The notes under the pieces were generated by a model. The model saw only the letters and a program-made list of their open reading frames with translations. It ran no database searches and had not been told where the DNA came from. A program made the translations under genes and the position numbers. Shown here piece by piece: positions 35,801 to 44,635 of a DNA stretch of 64,000 bases. The stretch comes from Eopsaltria australis. Lineage: Eukaryota > Chordata > Aves > Passeriformes > Petroicidae. The number at the start of each line of letters is the position of its first letter. Position 1 is the stretch's first letter. The DNA lies in assembly GCA_034509425.1 (NCBI GenBank), contig JAVTVJ010000667.1, positions 998,001 to 1,062,000 of the forward strand, written 5' to 3'.

Positions 35801-38071
35801 GAATAGAGGGGGCAGGGCAGGGGTCATGGAGGACGGGAGAGGACAATGCTCCAGTGGGCCCCAAACCATTTAGGAGGTGGCATGGCCAGACTCACCCTTG
35901 GCATGGTCACTGCAATGTCCACGTTGATCTCTGGTCTAACGCAGGTGCCCAGCAGGTAACTGCCCACCACCTTCAGCTCGGCTGGGGGCACAAAGTGGAA
36001 CCTTCCCTTGACATTGAATGGCACTTGCAGGAACGGGACCTTCACATCCTTGGAAAGCCAGGCCTGGTCAGTGAGCTGGGAACAGACAGGACACACAAAA
36101 TGCTCTGAGCACCAACAGCAGCAGATGTGCAGGGATCAAGACCCTGCTCCCCACACAGCTGCACCCAGAGCTTAAAGACAGTGTCCCCCCTTTTTCCTCC
36201 ACGAAAAAACAAAGTATTATTTTTTCAGCCCCTAAAGGAGACAGCCCATGAGTAGCTCTGCTTGCAAAGCAACAGCAGACCCTGCTCCTGCTTCATTCAG
36301 GACAGGGGTCTTGCCACCTCTTGCATAACCCTGGAACATACCTCAGTTTCTGGGGTCTCTGGGATGGCGCTCAGTAGGCTGTTAATTTCATGGAGGAAGG
36401 CATCAATCTTCTTCTTCTTCGTCTCCTTCAATGTCACCTCCTTCAAAAGCTCTTCAATCTGTAGGGGGAAACAGGACCCTCAAATGCAGCTGCAACACTG
36501 GAATTGCTCCTGCCTTTTACTTTGTCCTCCAGTACCATGAGCCCGGTGCAAAGGACAGCTGGGGAACACACCAAACTCTCCACAAACTCTGCCTGGAGAT
36601 GGCTGTTTGATCAGTTCCTGCCATTTTTCTGTGAGTGCTGGATCACAATCACCTCCATCCCAACCGAGATCCAGGCACAAACCCCTGGTGTAATTCACAC
36701 AAGCACAGCTCTCAGGAAGGCTTTTTGTACAACAGAGAATCAGCTGCAGGAAACAACCACACAGGTTCCCATGACAAACTAGGCTCTAGAGATCCTGCCA
36801 CTGACACCAGCAAGTAGCTAGGAGATCAAAAATCACAAATGTTAGAACGACCTGAGGGAGAAGGTGCCATCCAGAGGGTCCTGGACAAGCTCAAGGATTG
36901 GGCCCATGAGAATCTCATGAGGTACAAGGCCATGTGCAAGGTGCTGAATCTGGCTTGGGGGATGAACATACCAAGAGCAGCCCTGCCCAGAAGGGCTTGG
37001 GGGTGCTGTGGGTGAGAGGCTGGACAGGCCCCAGCCATGGCACTCACAGCCCAGAGAGCCAAACGTGTCCTGGGCTGCATCCAGAGCCCCGTGGGCAGCA
37101 GGGCAGGGAGGGGATTCTGCCCCTCTGCTCTGCTCTGGTGACACCCACCTGGAGCTCTGCATCCAGAGCTGGGGTCCCTGCACGGGAGGGACAGGGACCT
37201 GCTGGAGCCAGCCCAGAGGAGGCCAACAATATGAACAGAGGGATGAAAGATTGCTCCTATGAAAAAAGGCTGAAAGCACAGGAATTGTTTTACGTCGAGA
37301 AAAGAAGGCTCTGAGGAGACTTACTGTGGCCTTCCAGTACCTACAAGAGGGCTGGAGAGGGACTTTTTATGAGAACATAAAGTGATAGGAAAATGGGAAA
37401 TGGCTTTGAACTGAAAGAGAGTAGGTTTAGATTAAAAATTGGGACGAAATTCTTCCCTGTGAGGGCGGCGAGGCAGTGCAAGAAGCTGCCCAGAGAGGCT
37501 GTGGATCCCGCATTACTCGAAGTGTTCAAGGCCAGGCTGGACTTAGCTCCGAGCAACCTGGTCTAGTGGAAGATGTCCCCGGGGAGGGCGGGCTTGTTTT
37601 AAACTAGATGATCTTTAATGCCCCTTCAACCCAAACTGTTCCATGATTCCATGATCTAGCGAGCAGCTGCTCTTCACCTAACACAGACACCTTGATGACC
37701 CAGGTCATCTCCGACTCGGGGTCCCGCAGCCCCCCGCGGTCCCCCCGGCTGACCTGCAGGCGGAGCAGGTTGGAGTGGAACAGATCCTCCGTCTCCTTCA
37801 GCTGGGTCAGCTCCTCGCTGGTCGGCGGCTTGTAGAGCTCGGCGCGGCTCAGCTTGGCCGCCTGCGGGGCTGCGGCTGTCGCGGCAGCCCTCTTCCCCCT
37901 CCGCGCCGCGCTCCCGGCGGGGCGCTCCGGGCTCTGCTCCGCCTCCTCCGCCGCCTCCGGAGAGCCCTGCGGGGATAACACATCACAGCTCGGTTCGGTT
38001 CGGTTCGGCCCGGCTGGGCCCGGATCGGCCCCGCCATGCCCCGGCCCGGACCCGCCGCCTCTCACCGCCAT
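11687..38071 (-). CDS. NOL6: NOL6 (nucleolar protein 6 / Nrap / Utp22 orthologue), complete, 26 coding exons
   Basis: NOL6 is a nucleolar scaffold of the small-subunit processome. In yeast the orthologue Utp22 forms the UTP-C module with Rrp7 and casein kinase 2 and is needed for 18S rRNA maturation. Joining 26 minus-strand exons gives 3,396 nt, that is 1,131 aa plus TAA; I recall human NOL6 as 1,146 aa. All introns are GT-AG and phases close exactly. The Nrap family repeats nucleotidyltransferase-like and PAP/OAS1-like folds without known catalysis. Visible landmarks are KLSRAELYK near residue 40, a VVGSYLLGT turn at 148-156 followed by NVDIAVTMP (163-171), the family signature [14 protein letters not shown] (568-581), [10 protein letters not shown] near 891-900, [17 protein letters not shown] near 1057-1073, and a conserved C-terminus [10 protein letters not shown]. 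Lengths of the 25 introns range from 99 bp to 8,185 bp. No frameshift or internal stop is seen, so the gene looks intact. The promoter is a CpG island shared with no recognised opposite gene. Confidence 0.97.
12933..13034 (-). CDS. NOL6: NOL6 exon 25 (residues 1049-1082)
   Basis: The exon encodes [20 protein letters not shown] and [12 protein letters not shown], nearly identical to the mammalian protein. The acceptor is a clean TTTTTACCCAG. Confidence 0.98.
15466..15556 (+). repeat. degenerate ATCTAC tandem repeat
   Basis: Five ATCTAC hexamers lie at 15,474, 15,492, 15,508, 15,530 and 15,545. GTTAGGTATCTACATTGTT (19 bp) occurs identically at 15,485-15,503 and 15,538-15,556. Confidence 0.85.
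16342..16365 (+). repeat. short CA-rich microsatellite
   Basis: The run is CACACAGACACACACACATA, followed by CATG. It lies in NOL6 intron 24. Confidence 0.7.
21220..21417 (-). CDS. NOL6: NOL6 exon 24 (residues 983-1048)
   Basis: The exon encodes [20 protein letters not shown] and [12 protein letters not shown]. It is 66 codons, followed by the very long intron 24. Confidence 0.97.
22738..22751 (+). repeat. poly-A run, 14 nt, in NOL6 intron 23
   Basis: Simple mononucleotide tract with no recognisable retrocopy beside it. Confidence 0.8.
23500..23589 (-). CDS. NOL6: NOL6 exon 23 (residues 953-982)
   Basis: This 30-codon exon encodes [20 protein letters not shown] followed by DPLSDQDVK. Confidence 0.96.
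23746..23870 (-). CDS. NOL6: NOL6 exon 22 (residues 911-952)
   Basis: The exon encodes [20 protein letters not shown] and [10 protein letters not shown]. It is phase 1 on entry and phase 0 on exit (CACAG|GTCAGC). Confidence 0.97.
24770..24867 (-). CDS. NOL6: NOL6 exon 21 (residues 878 to start of 911)
   Basis: The exon encodes [20 protein letters not shown] and [12 protein letters not shown], near-invariant in the family. Confidence 0.97.
26046..26198 (-). CDS. NOL6: NOL6 exon 20 (residues 827 to codon 878)
   Basis: The exon encodes [20 protein letters not shown] and [11 protein letters not shown], a conserved block of the C-terminal half. It ends within a serine codon (AG|C). Confidence 0.97.
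26638..26801 (-). CDS. NOL6: NOL6 exon 19 (residues 773 to codon 827)
   Basis: The exon encodes [20 protein letters not shown] and ends LPYLTSSLH plus two bases of a glycine codon. The donor is CATGG|GTAGGT. Confidence 0.96.
27026..27180 (-). CDS. NOL6: NOL6 exon 18 (residues 721-772)
   Basis: The exon encodes [20 protein letters not shown] and [20 protein letters not shown], matching the third module of the family. Confidence 0.97.
27398..27509 (-). CDS. NOL6: NOL6 exon 17 (residues 684 to start of 721)
   Basis: The exon encodes [20 protein letters not shown] and [15 protein letters not shown]. It ends on the first base of an isoleucine codon before GTAAGT. Confidence 0.96.
27806..27946 (-). 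CDS. NOL6: NOL6 exon 16 (residues 637-683)
   Basis: The exon encodes [19 protein letters not shown] and [13 protein letters not shown], both strongly conserved. It is 47 codons, with a GCAG acceptor and a GTGAGT donor. Confidence 0.98.
29156..29607 (-). mobile_element. solo LTR of an endogenous retrovirus in NOL6 intron 15
   Basis: On the minus strand the element runs TGCTGCCTTAGG to AAAAAGGCATCA, bounded by TG and CA. It is flanked by a 4-bp direct repeat GTAC (29,152-29,155 and 29,608-29,611). A TATA-like CTTATAG lies near 29,315. The sequence resembles a passerine LTR family I recognise but cannot name. No internal viral genes are present. Confidence 0.7.
30198..30273 (-). CDS. NOL6: NOL6 exon 15 (residues 611-636)
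   Basis: This 76-bp exon ([20 protein letters not shown] and RTGKE) completes the split leucine. The LHADIPE match to the human protein fixes the splice sites. Confidence 0.94.
30987..31135 (-). CDS. NOL6: NOL6 exon 14 (residues 562 to codon 611), Nrap signature
   Basis: The exon contains the most diagnostic stretch of the family, [14 protein letters not shown] followed by EAVVWE, marking the second nucleotidyltransferase-like core. It ends within a leucine codon (CT|C). Confidence 0.98.
31291..31413 (-). CDS. NOL6: NOL6 exon 13 (residues 521-561)
   Basis: The exon encodes [20 protein letters not shown] followed by an acidic GPQADHPE end. It is 41 codons, phase 0. Confidence 0.97.
31812..31989 (-). 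CDS. NOL6: NOL6 exon 12 (residues 461-520)
   Basis: The exon starts at CTGTAG|C, completing the histidine. It encodes [20 protein letters not shown] and onward to AHSLPQIPE. Confidence 0.96.
32365..32480 (-). CDS. NOL6: NOL6 exon 11 (residues 423 to codon 461)
   Basis: The exon encodes [20 protein letters not shown] and ends FDHVF plus two bases of a split histidine codon (CA|C). The donor is CCA|GTGAGT. Confidence 0.94.
33015..33116 (-). CDS. NOL6: NOL6 exon 10 (residues 389-422)
   Basis: This 34-codon exon encodes [20 protein letters not shown], a well-conserved strand-turn segment of the Nrap domain. Confidence 0.96.
33278..33336 (-). CDS. NOL6: NOL6 exon 9 (residues 369-388)
   Basis: This short 59-bp exon ([19 protein letters not shown]) was placed by phase and by matching GT-AG boundaries. 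It is too short to stand out as an open frame alone. Confidence 0.92.
33670..33790 (-). CDS. NOL6: NOL6 exon 8 (residues 329 to start of 369)
   Basis: The exon encodes [20 protein letters not shown] and [13 protein letters not shown]. The hydrophobic stretch is a buried helix of the family fold, not a membrane segment. Confidence 0.97.
33995..34158 (-). CDS. NOL6: NOL6 exon 7 (residues 274-328)
   Basis: The exon encodes [17 protein letters not shown], then [18 protein letters not shown], the PAP/OAS1-like helical part of the first module. The donor is AAG|GTATGT. Confidence 0.96.
34293..34427 (-). CDS. NOL6: NOL6 exon 6 (residues 229 to start of 274)
   Basis: The exon reads [20 protein letters not shown] and onward to [16 protein letters not shown], matching the family segment that follows the first core. 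The flanking phase is 1 on both sides. Confidence 0.96.
35159..35327 (-). CDS. NOL6: NOL6 exon 5 (residues 173 to start of codon 229)
   Basis: The exon reads [20 protein letters not shown] through [11 protein letters not shown]. It ends on the first base of a glycine codon completed by exon 6 (GKDEK). Confidence 0.96.
35896..36075 (-). CDS. NOL6: NOL6 exon 4 (residues 113-172), first nucleotidyltransferase-like core
   Basis: The exon carries the glycine-serine turn of the first nucleotidyltransferase-like fold (VVGSYLLGT, residues 148-156) and the NVDIAVTMP strand that follows. It is 60 codons, phase 0 at both ends. Confidence 0.97.
36342..36458 (-). CDS. NOL6: NOL6 exon 3 (residues 74-112)
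   Basis: This is a charged helix ([20 protein letters not shown] and onward) continuing the N-terminal coiled region. It is 39 whole codons, with a CTACAG acceptor and a GTATGT donor. Confidence 0.95.
36836..37656 (+). repeat. CR1 LINE in NOL6 intron 2, sense to plus strand
   Basis: This is an 820-bp 3' portion of CR1 (ATCCAGAGGGTCCTGGACAA through CCATGATTCCATGATC), opposite in direction to NOL6. Bases 36,996-37,177 are identical to 47,965-48,146. Confidence 0.9.
37754..37966 (-). CDS. NOL6: NOL6 exon 2 (residues 3-73)
   Basis: The exon encodes an Ala/Glu/Arg-rich, poorly conserved N-terminus with a basic patch (ARRGKRAAA, a possible nuclear or nucleolar signal). It then enters the conserved KLSRAELYK...[10 protein letters not shown] start of the Nrap domain. 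The donor after CTGCAG is GTCAGC. Confidence 0.95.
37967..38065 (-). other. NOL6 intron 1, 99 bp, in frame and without stop
   Basis: The GTGAGA donor abuts the ATGGCG exon and the acceptor is CCCCGCAG. The body is GC-rich with a (CGGTT)-type mini-repeat near 37,986-38,009. Retention would add 33 residues without shifting the frame. Confidence 0.65.
38066..38071 (-). CDS. NOL6: NOL6 exon 1 coding part (ATGGCG, residues 1-2)
   Basis: The ATG lies in a strong context (GCCATGGCGG) and is followed immediately by a GTGAGA donor. Splicing from here to the AG at 37,967 joins Met-Ala to Gly-Ser-Pro-Glu in frame. The 99-bp intron has no stop, so reading through it would add 33 residues. I prefer splicing because the donor and the acceptor (TATCCCCGCAG) are both good and the intronic peptide is GC-driven Gly/Pro-rich. 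Confidence 0.7.
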
Positions 38072-38390
38072 GGCCGCCGCCCACGTGCGCCGCCGTCACC
38101 GCGTGCGCCGCCGCGCGCCCCGCCAGCCGCCGAGCGCCGCTTCCTATTGGCCGCGAGAGACAGAGCGTCGCTTCCCATTGGCTCCGCTGTCGCGCCCCGC
38201 CCACGGGGGCGTGTCAGCAGCACCGCCCTCCTCCCGCAGCAATGGCGGCGCCGCTGGCAGGCAGCGAGGGCCGCGGGTTTGCCGAAATCTCCGCCTTTCA
38301 CCCTAAAACTGCGGCTCTCGGGGCAGCGCGACGGACTTTCACCTTCAGGCGGGCGAGCGCAGGGCTTCCTGCGCCCCGCAGAGCCCGGTT
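38072..38390 (-). promoter_or_regulatory. NOL6 CpG-island promoter with two CCAAT boxes
   Basis: GC-rich, CpG-dense sequence lies directly upstream of the NOL6 start. On the minus strand it carries CCAAT at 38,146-38,150 and 38,177-38,181 (about 75 and 106 bp upstream of the ATG), exactly 31 bp apart and each in a similar context (CCAATRGGAAGCG). There is also a GC box (TGGGCGGGGC) at 38,194-38,203. NF-Y pairs at about three helical turns are a known housekeeping-promoter pattern. A plus-oriented AATGGCGGC motif near 38,240 resembles YY1. Confidence 0.7.
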
Positions 38391-41300
38391 GTGGTACTTG
38401 ATGCTTAATCGGAGTGGGTATCCTGGATGTGGCCTGCCAAGAACCTGAGCTGGCCCGGCCGGCAGGAACGACACCGGGAGCCAGGGAAACCCTTCTGGCC
38501 TGGAGGAGCGGGCACCGGGAACCATCGTCCTCCTGGCCAGCTTCCACAGGGACTGGACACCAGGAGCCATTGGCATCTTACGTGCAGATTACGGGAGTGG
38601 GAGGAATATCCCCTTTACATAAACTCGATGTAGGTGCCTTTACAGAAGCAGCTCCGAACACCGGGTACAATCAGATTTGGGTTGTCAGGGCATTTAAAAG
38701 ACCAGCCCATGTGTGTCCCTGAACAGGAGAACACAGATTTTGAACCCAGGTAATTTTAATTCTCTTTCCAGCTCTTTGGATGTCTTTTGCATAACTGCAG
38801 TCAGTTAATTCACTTCTCTACACCCTACCATGAAACAGGGATGTGTCTCCGGTGGGAACCATCCTTGTCCAGAGACACTGCTCTGGGATACCACCTCGGG
38901 AGTCTCATCCTCAATGACAGGTCCAAATTCTCCCTGAACCCTGGGCACATTCAGTACTCAGGATTTTTTCTGCAGTGAGAACACTACAAGCAGGATCTCT
39001 TCATGTGCAGGCATGTTAAAACAGAGGGTAGAAGGTCACGTATCCATCCTGAAGGTAAACACGGGAGTTCAGAGAACTCAGTGAAGCAAGCTTAACTCCA
39101 ACCCTTTCAGAGGACCCCCTAAGCCAGATCACCTCACTGCTCGTAGACAAGCAGGTTTAGGGTAAAAGCTAAGCTCTGTTGGAGGCAGGGGTTGGGAAAC
39201 AAGCTGCGATCAGAGGATGTTTCCAGTTGATACTCTGCCCTGCAGCTCTTTCCTGTGTCTGATTTGCCTCAGAGCAAGGCAGGCTCTCACTCACCCCTCT
39301 GCCAGGGAAAGCAGAGTAATGCTGTGCCCTGCCCAGCTGCAGAGCTCATTTCCACACTCTGCTTGGGACATCAAGGTGCCAAGCTCCTGCTCAAGGCGTT
39401 GTTTCTGTTCCCAAAGAGCGCTGGCACCTGACCTGCTGCTTGGCTGGGGTGGCCACCTGCATCACTGCCAAGACCCCTCAAAGTTCTCATCCCTCGCTCA
39501 TATTAATAACTTCCACACAGGGAAATCTGCTGGAAGTGGAGTCTCAGTCTTGTGTCAGCTAGGCTACAAGGACTCCTGCAGGTGGGTGTTTGGTTCCTGC
39601 TTCTCAAGGAGAGTGTCTGGAGACCTGAGCTGCTCTATTTGGGGAGCACATCCCTCACACAAGCACTTGTGGCAGGATGCAGGTGGTGGCTGTAGGTGTG
39701 ACATGAGGCTTCTGGTCCCCATTACTGCTCGTGGCAGCTCCTGCCTGGCTGCTGCATCAGCCTCTCTGGATCCCAGCCACCAGCAGCAACTTCCCCAACC
39801 CTCTCCAGAGCATCCCGGGAAAGGATTTTTGCTGATTATACCCTCCTAATAATTTTTTTTCTCCATCTCAGTGGCCTGGGTCATATCCCTCAGGCTTAAC
39901 CCTGAACCTTGAGCTGGGTAGAGAAACCCCCTTGATCTATCTGCATCCCTGCACACACTCCCCTGCATTCCAAAGTTGCCTCCAGAACTGACTTCCAGTT
40001 AGTGTGGATATTTAACTCCTGTCCAGTTTTGCAAGTAATTGCTGAGTGCAGCCTCAGTGACTCTGCCAAGTAAGAATCAGTCTCTAACTTTGGAGGTCTT
40101 CATCATCCCTGTTACCAAAAAAATGCAGTTTCTTGGCTGGAGGAGCTCCTGGTCCTCCCCCTTCCTGACAGGGCCAGGACTGCCACACTCAGCTCTACTC
40201 CACTCCCCTAGTGATTCACTGTCAGGCACCTGCGGGTGCTGTGGCCATACCTGCAATGTCAGGTTCCTCTCTTTTTTAAGGTGAAGGTAATTAGAGCCCT
40301 GTGCAGGATTTTTAGGAAGGCTGGGCAAACCAGTTTGGTCATCCCTGTCCCCAAGGACACATGTTCTATTGCCTGAGAGCAGCAGGGGAGGAGGGATTCA
40401 CTCAGGGGCAGGTCCAGGGTGGGTTGCTGGGGTGTCCATTGTGCAAATCCCTGAGCATCCCCCGTGCACCCCTGTTGTTCCTGGGTTGGTGTGTAATGCC
40501 CAACTGGTGTGGAAGAATGAGTTCAGGGTCTGTTCTGGGGGGACTGGGGGGAACAGGACAGGTCAGCTCCTGGATGTGTCACCCCAGGGCAGCCCAGCCA
40601 CCTCTGCAGTGGGGAGCAGGACCACTGATGCTTGTCCCAGAACAGGTTATTTAATAAAGCGTTTCAGCACACAATGAGTCATTAATTACGCCCAATCCTA
40701 CAATGCTAATAGTAGTAATATTAATAAAAACAGTTTTACTGCATTCCATACCATGTGCCCGCCCTTGCAGGCATCATGTACCTCCTCCTATCCTGCCTTG
40801 CTCAGAGAGCCACTGCTGAGCTCCTGCTTCTTGTTATGCTTCATTCTTGCTGCCCAGAAATACCTGGGACATTGGAGGAGTGTTCCCCAGACTCTGTCCC
40901 CAGAAATCTGGGACTTCCCAGCTCAGGTGAAGCCATTCCCAGGTGGGTTTTCAACAGTAGTGAGCATCCCCAAATTCTGTGTACCAGCATCTTCTCAGCA
41001 TGACCTTTTGAAGCTCCAGTTTTCCTAAGAGGCACAGACAGATAGCAGTGTGGCATCAATGCACCCCTGGGAAAATCCCACTCCAACACCGGTTATCCGG
41101 ACACTGCTGTCAAAATTCAACAATGGCATCTTGTAAATGGCAAAACTCCACAAAATAGTTTGCATACTTCCTTTAAAACATGTACATCACACTGCAGGAG
41201 CCATGACACAGTCCCTGGCTGCCATCACTTAGATGTCTCAATCATCCAAATTTCTGATGTTGTGTTCTGCACATTTAATCCCAAACTTCAGGAAGTTCAT

Positions 41301-42293
41301 GATCACCAGCCTGAGGGCAAAACCCACACCCCATCCCTTCACTCAAAGTAAATGGAAGTCACAGGAGATGAGACAGCCTGGTGCCCCACACTGTGACAAG
41401 CTGGTGACAAGCTGAAATATCCCCTGTGAGATAACAGCAGTGGTAGGACCAGCAGGCTGGGGATGAGTTGTTTCTCTCCATTTTGAGTTATTTCTGTTTC
41501 CATCTGTTTCTCACTTGGTTCCCCCATGCTGATGGAGCAGGGCTGTCCTTTACCCTGGGATACAGGGAAAGTCAGGGGTGATGTTGAACCACTCTCAGTG
41601 ATACCTAGTGTCCATAAAATGAGAGTTTCAGAAGAATAAAGAGGTTGCTGCCACCATCTCTACTCTTGAGTAAAATGAAAAGCCTTGGGCTGATTTTTCA
41701 GGTGTGGATCTTGGGGGTTTTTTTCAAGGGACACAAATCCCTTTGGCCCTCCAAAGTTGTTTGTAAACAGAATGCCAGATTACAGCCTGGCATCCTCCTG
41801 CACGCAGCCTTGGAACTCAGTGAGCTGGCAGAGGCAGCGCTGGCAGCATGTGGAGCTACATGCTCGGTGCTGTCTTCCCCAGGAGCAGCACCTGGGCACC
41901 TCCAGCCCTCAGCCCACCGCGGTGGTGACGCCCTGCAGCACACGGCTCGAGGTGCAGCCCGGCACGCACACCTGTGTACACACACATCCCTGCTCCTCGG
42001 CTCCGGCCTCAGGAATGCTGCCGGCACCACGCGCAGCTGCCAGGAAGGGGCTGCGGTCGGTGCGGCTGCTGAGCAGGTTTAGCGGTCACACTGATCCCGA
42101 CTTGAGCTGTGTCCGCTTAACCCCCGCACCACCTTGTTTCCTCCTGGGGTCTTCCCAAAAACACCACTGCTGTGGAAATGCTCCGCTCCCCTGGCAGCTG
42201 TGGAGAGCTAAACTTGTGGCAAAAACATTGGCACAACCCTGTAGCTTGGCATCACCTGTAGGTGTCTGCAGGCAAAGCCAGCTCCTGTTCAGA

Positions 42294-42812
42294 TGTTGCC
42301 TTTTCCCCCAACCTGGAACAGAAACTCGAGATCATTTTAGCAAGGAGGTAATATAAAAGGGGATCTTTATTTTAAAGGTCTTCAGGAGCAGTTATGGAAA
42401 GGTGTCCATAAAAGCCCATCCCCTCCAGGGCAGAGTATATATTTATAGCTTTTAGGAAATTAGCATAATTGATTAAAAGCACCAATAAGGAGAACAAGTG
42501 GTGATTCAATTCCCCCCCAGGTCCAGCCCCTTCTCTGGAGCCCCTCTCAGCACCGGCTGTACTTTGTTTATGAAGATGTACCTCAGAGTTGTTCTCGGCC
42601 TTGGTTCCCAGGAAGGACTGAGATAGGACAGGGCCTTGCACCCCCTGGGGCTTGGAGCTCTGGAATTTGTTTTGTCTTTCTGCTTAGGGAAAGACCATGG
42701 AAAAGTACAGGGAAAACCAGCTATGAATACAATAGGCTACAGAGCTACAAATATATCTGCAAAGAGTACAGAAAACATAGAAAATAAAAAAGGCAGAAAC
42801 CAAACAGCATCA
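42294..42812 (-). mobile_element. probable solo LTR, minus orientation
   Basis: Read on the minus strand it begins TGTGATGCTG and has a TATA box (CTATAAATATATAC, about 42,434-42,447). About 60 bp later comes AATAAAG (about 42,368-42,374), and it ends near GGCAACA. A 4-bp CAGA flanks both sides (42,290-42,293 and 42,813-42,816). The TATA-then-polyA order is typical of U3-R. Exact ends are tentative. Confidence 0.6.
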
Positions 42813-44494
42813 CAGAGCTCCCTCCTCCAGGACTTTTGCATCCATCCCCTAACTCTCTTTGGCCACCCAATGGCCATGGCTGTTTTGTTGTTTTTTTTCC
42901 ACAAGTACCCCAAAACCTCATCCCAGTGATAACACCTGGACAGGGCACTTCTCATTTCCTGGCAGCTTCACCCAGATTTGATGGAGTTTCTTGCTTCTGC
43001 AGAGAAGAGGCTCTGTCCCACTCCAGTAAATCTGCATTTCATTGTAGGATTAAATAGTTCCTCCCTTTAGTTTCTGAAGTATTTTCAGGTGTTTTAAATT
43101 CTCAAGTATTAACACATGACAGAGTCATTTGTAACTCCCAAAAATAACCTGGCACACAAGATAATGACACACTTACATAATGTTTGACTGTCCATCCCAA
43201 GTATGGCCATATCACAGAAACACATAGCCACTGAGAATCTTCACAATAGCCATGAGGTGGGGGACTTCATCAGGGCAAAGGGGTAGGGTAAAGTAGATGG
43301 TTGTGGTTTTAACTTCAAAACATTGAAGTTTTAAACAAAACCTCGAGGGCTTTACTCCGGGGCTTGAGCAGACACTCAGCACATTCCTGGCAGCCGAAAA
43401 AAATAAGGTCCAAGGAGAGCTGGAGCCCAGACACCGCCTGTGGGATGGGATGAGAGGGGATACCCAGGTCCCTCCTGGTGCTCAGGGACCACCCAGGCAG
43501 AACAGTGTTGCATTGATTAAAATGAGCCTCAATCATCACTCCTTTCTTGGATGGATGATTGTTAAGTCTCACCTGGTTCAATAAGTCTCAGGCATCTGCA
43601 TCGGAACATGCATCTCCCCCAGCAGCAGAAGCAGCAGCTTCAGGGCTTTGCAAGGACAACACTGAGATTCACAGGATGGTACAACAGCCACAGCTCTCCT
43701 GGCTGGGTCAAATGCTGGGCTGGTGTGTTAGACACCCTGTCTGGAGAAAAAAAAAAAGAAAAAGCAAAGCTTAACCAATCCATACATACATGTCAGGGGC
43801 AGAGAGGAAGAGACTGATTTTGACTGTCAGAAGTCAGTCTCTGGCAGCTTTATCTCGAAACTGTGGTGATCTGAGTTACACAAAGAGAACTAATGGGAAG
43901 TTGATATGCTTTGAAATGTACCGGCAGTGTTTTGTCTCCTCTTAAGTTACCAATTTGCCGTTTGCATAGATTGTTTCGTGTACCTTGTTTTTATTCTCTG
44001 GTCACTTTGTTTGCTTTATGCAACAGGCAAGAGAGCAAATTTACCTTATTTCCTGTCTGTTGCTGGGTTGGCTTTACACATAGCAACAAGGAGAAGAAAC
44101 CCTTTTTTTCTGGTACTAAAAAACAACCTGCAGTCTCTAAAAATCACATTGGAGAGACTGAAGGAAAAGAAAAGCTCTGCCCCCTTTTCTTTGGAAGTCA
44201 TGTCATGTTTTATCAGTGATGAGTGTTTTGCCTTTCCTGTCCCACCAAAGCAGCCCTTGGCAATCTTCCTGCAGTAGAATAGTGCTGTGTTTCCCAATCA
44301 CAACAGAAAAAAAATCAGTCTTCGGGGCAGCTCTTGAGACAAGAGGGAGTGGAGAGAAGCAGGAACATGCAAATGTGAGTTTTATTTATTTATGGCTTAA
44401 ACCTCTGAGTGCCAAATCATCCGGCAGTGTGAGTGCCTTCCCCGCCTTTCATCCAACCCCAACTTGCCTTATTGCTGAGCAAACGTCAGCAGAG

Positions 44495-44542
44495 GTGATG
44501 GTGGTGACAATGATGATGACAATGACAATGATGATGATGACA
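44495..44542 (+). repeat. GAT/GAC-rich microsatellite
   Basis: Imperfect trinucleotide repeat (GATGATGAC / AATGATGATGATG). Confidence 0.85.
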
Positions 44543-44617
44543 ACTTAATTAATTGAAATATTCAAGCACACCTGACTCAGATTTAACAGCTCTGACCTTT
44601 CTTATTCTTTGGTCCAG

Positions 44618-44635
44618 CCCCCCCCCCCCCCCCCC
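44618..44635. repeat. poly-C run, 18 nt
   Basis: Uninterrupted C, an unusual mononucleotide tract and a likely sequencing-length ambiguity. Confidence 0.95.

Noticed and set aside
41757..42356. 199-codon plus-strand open frame in a moderately CpG-rich stretch
   Set aside because: There are no domain motifs, and it enters the LTR at 42.3 kb. It is not supported as a gene.
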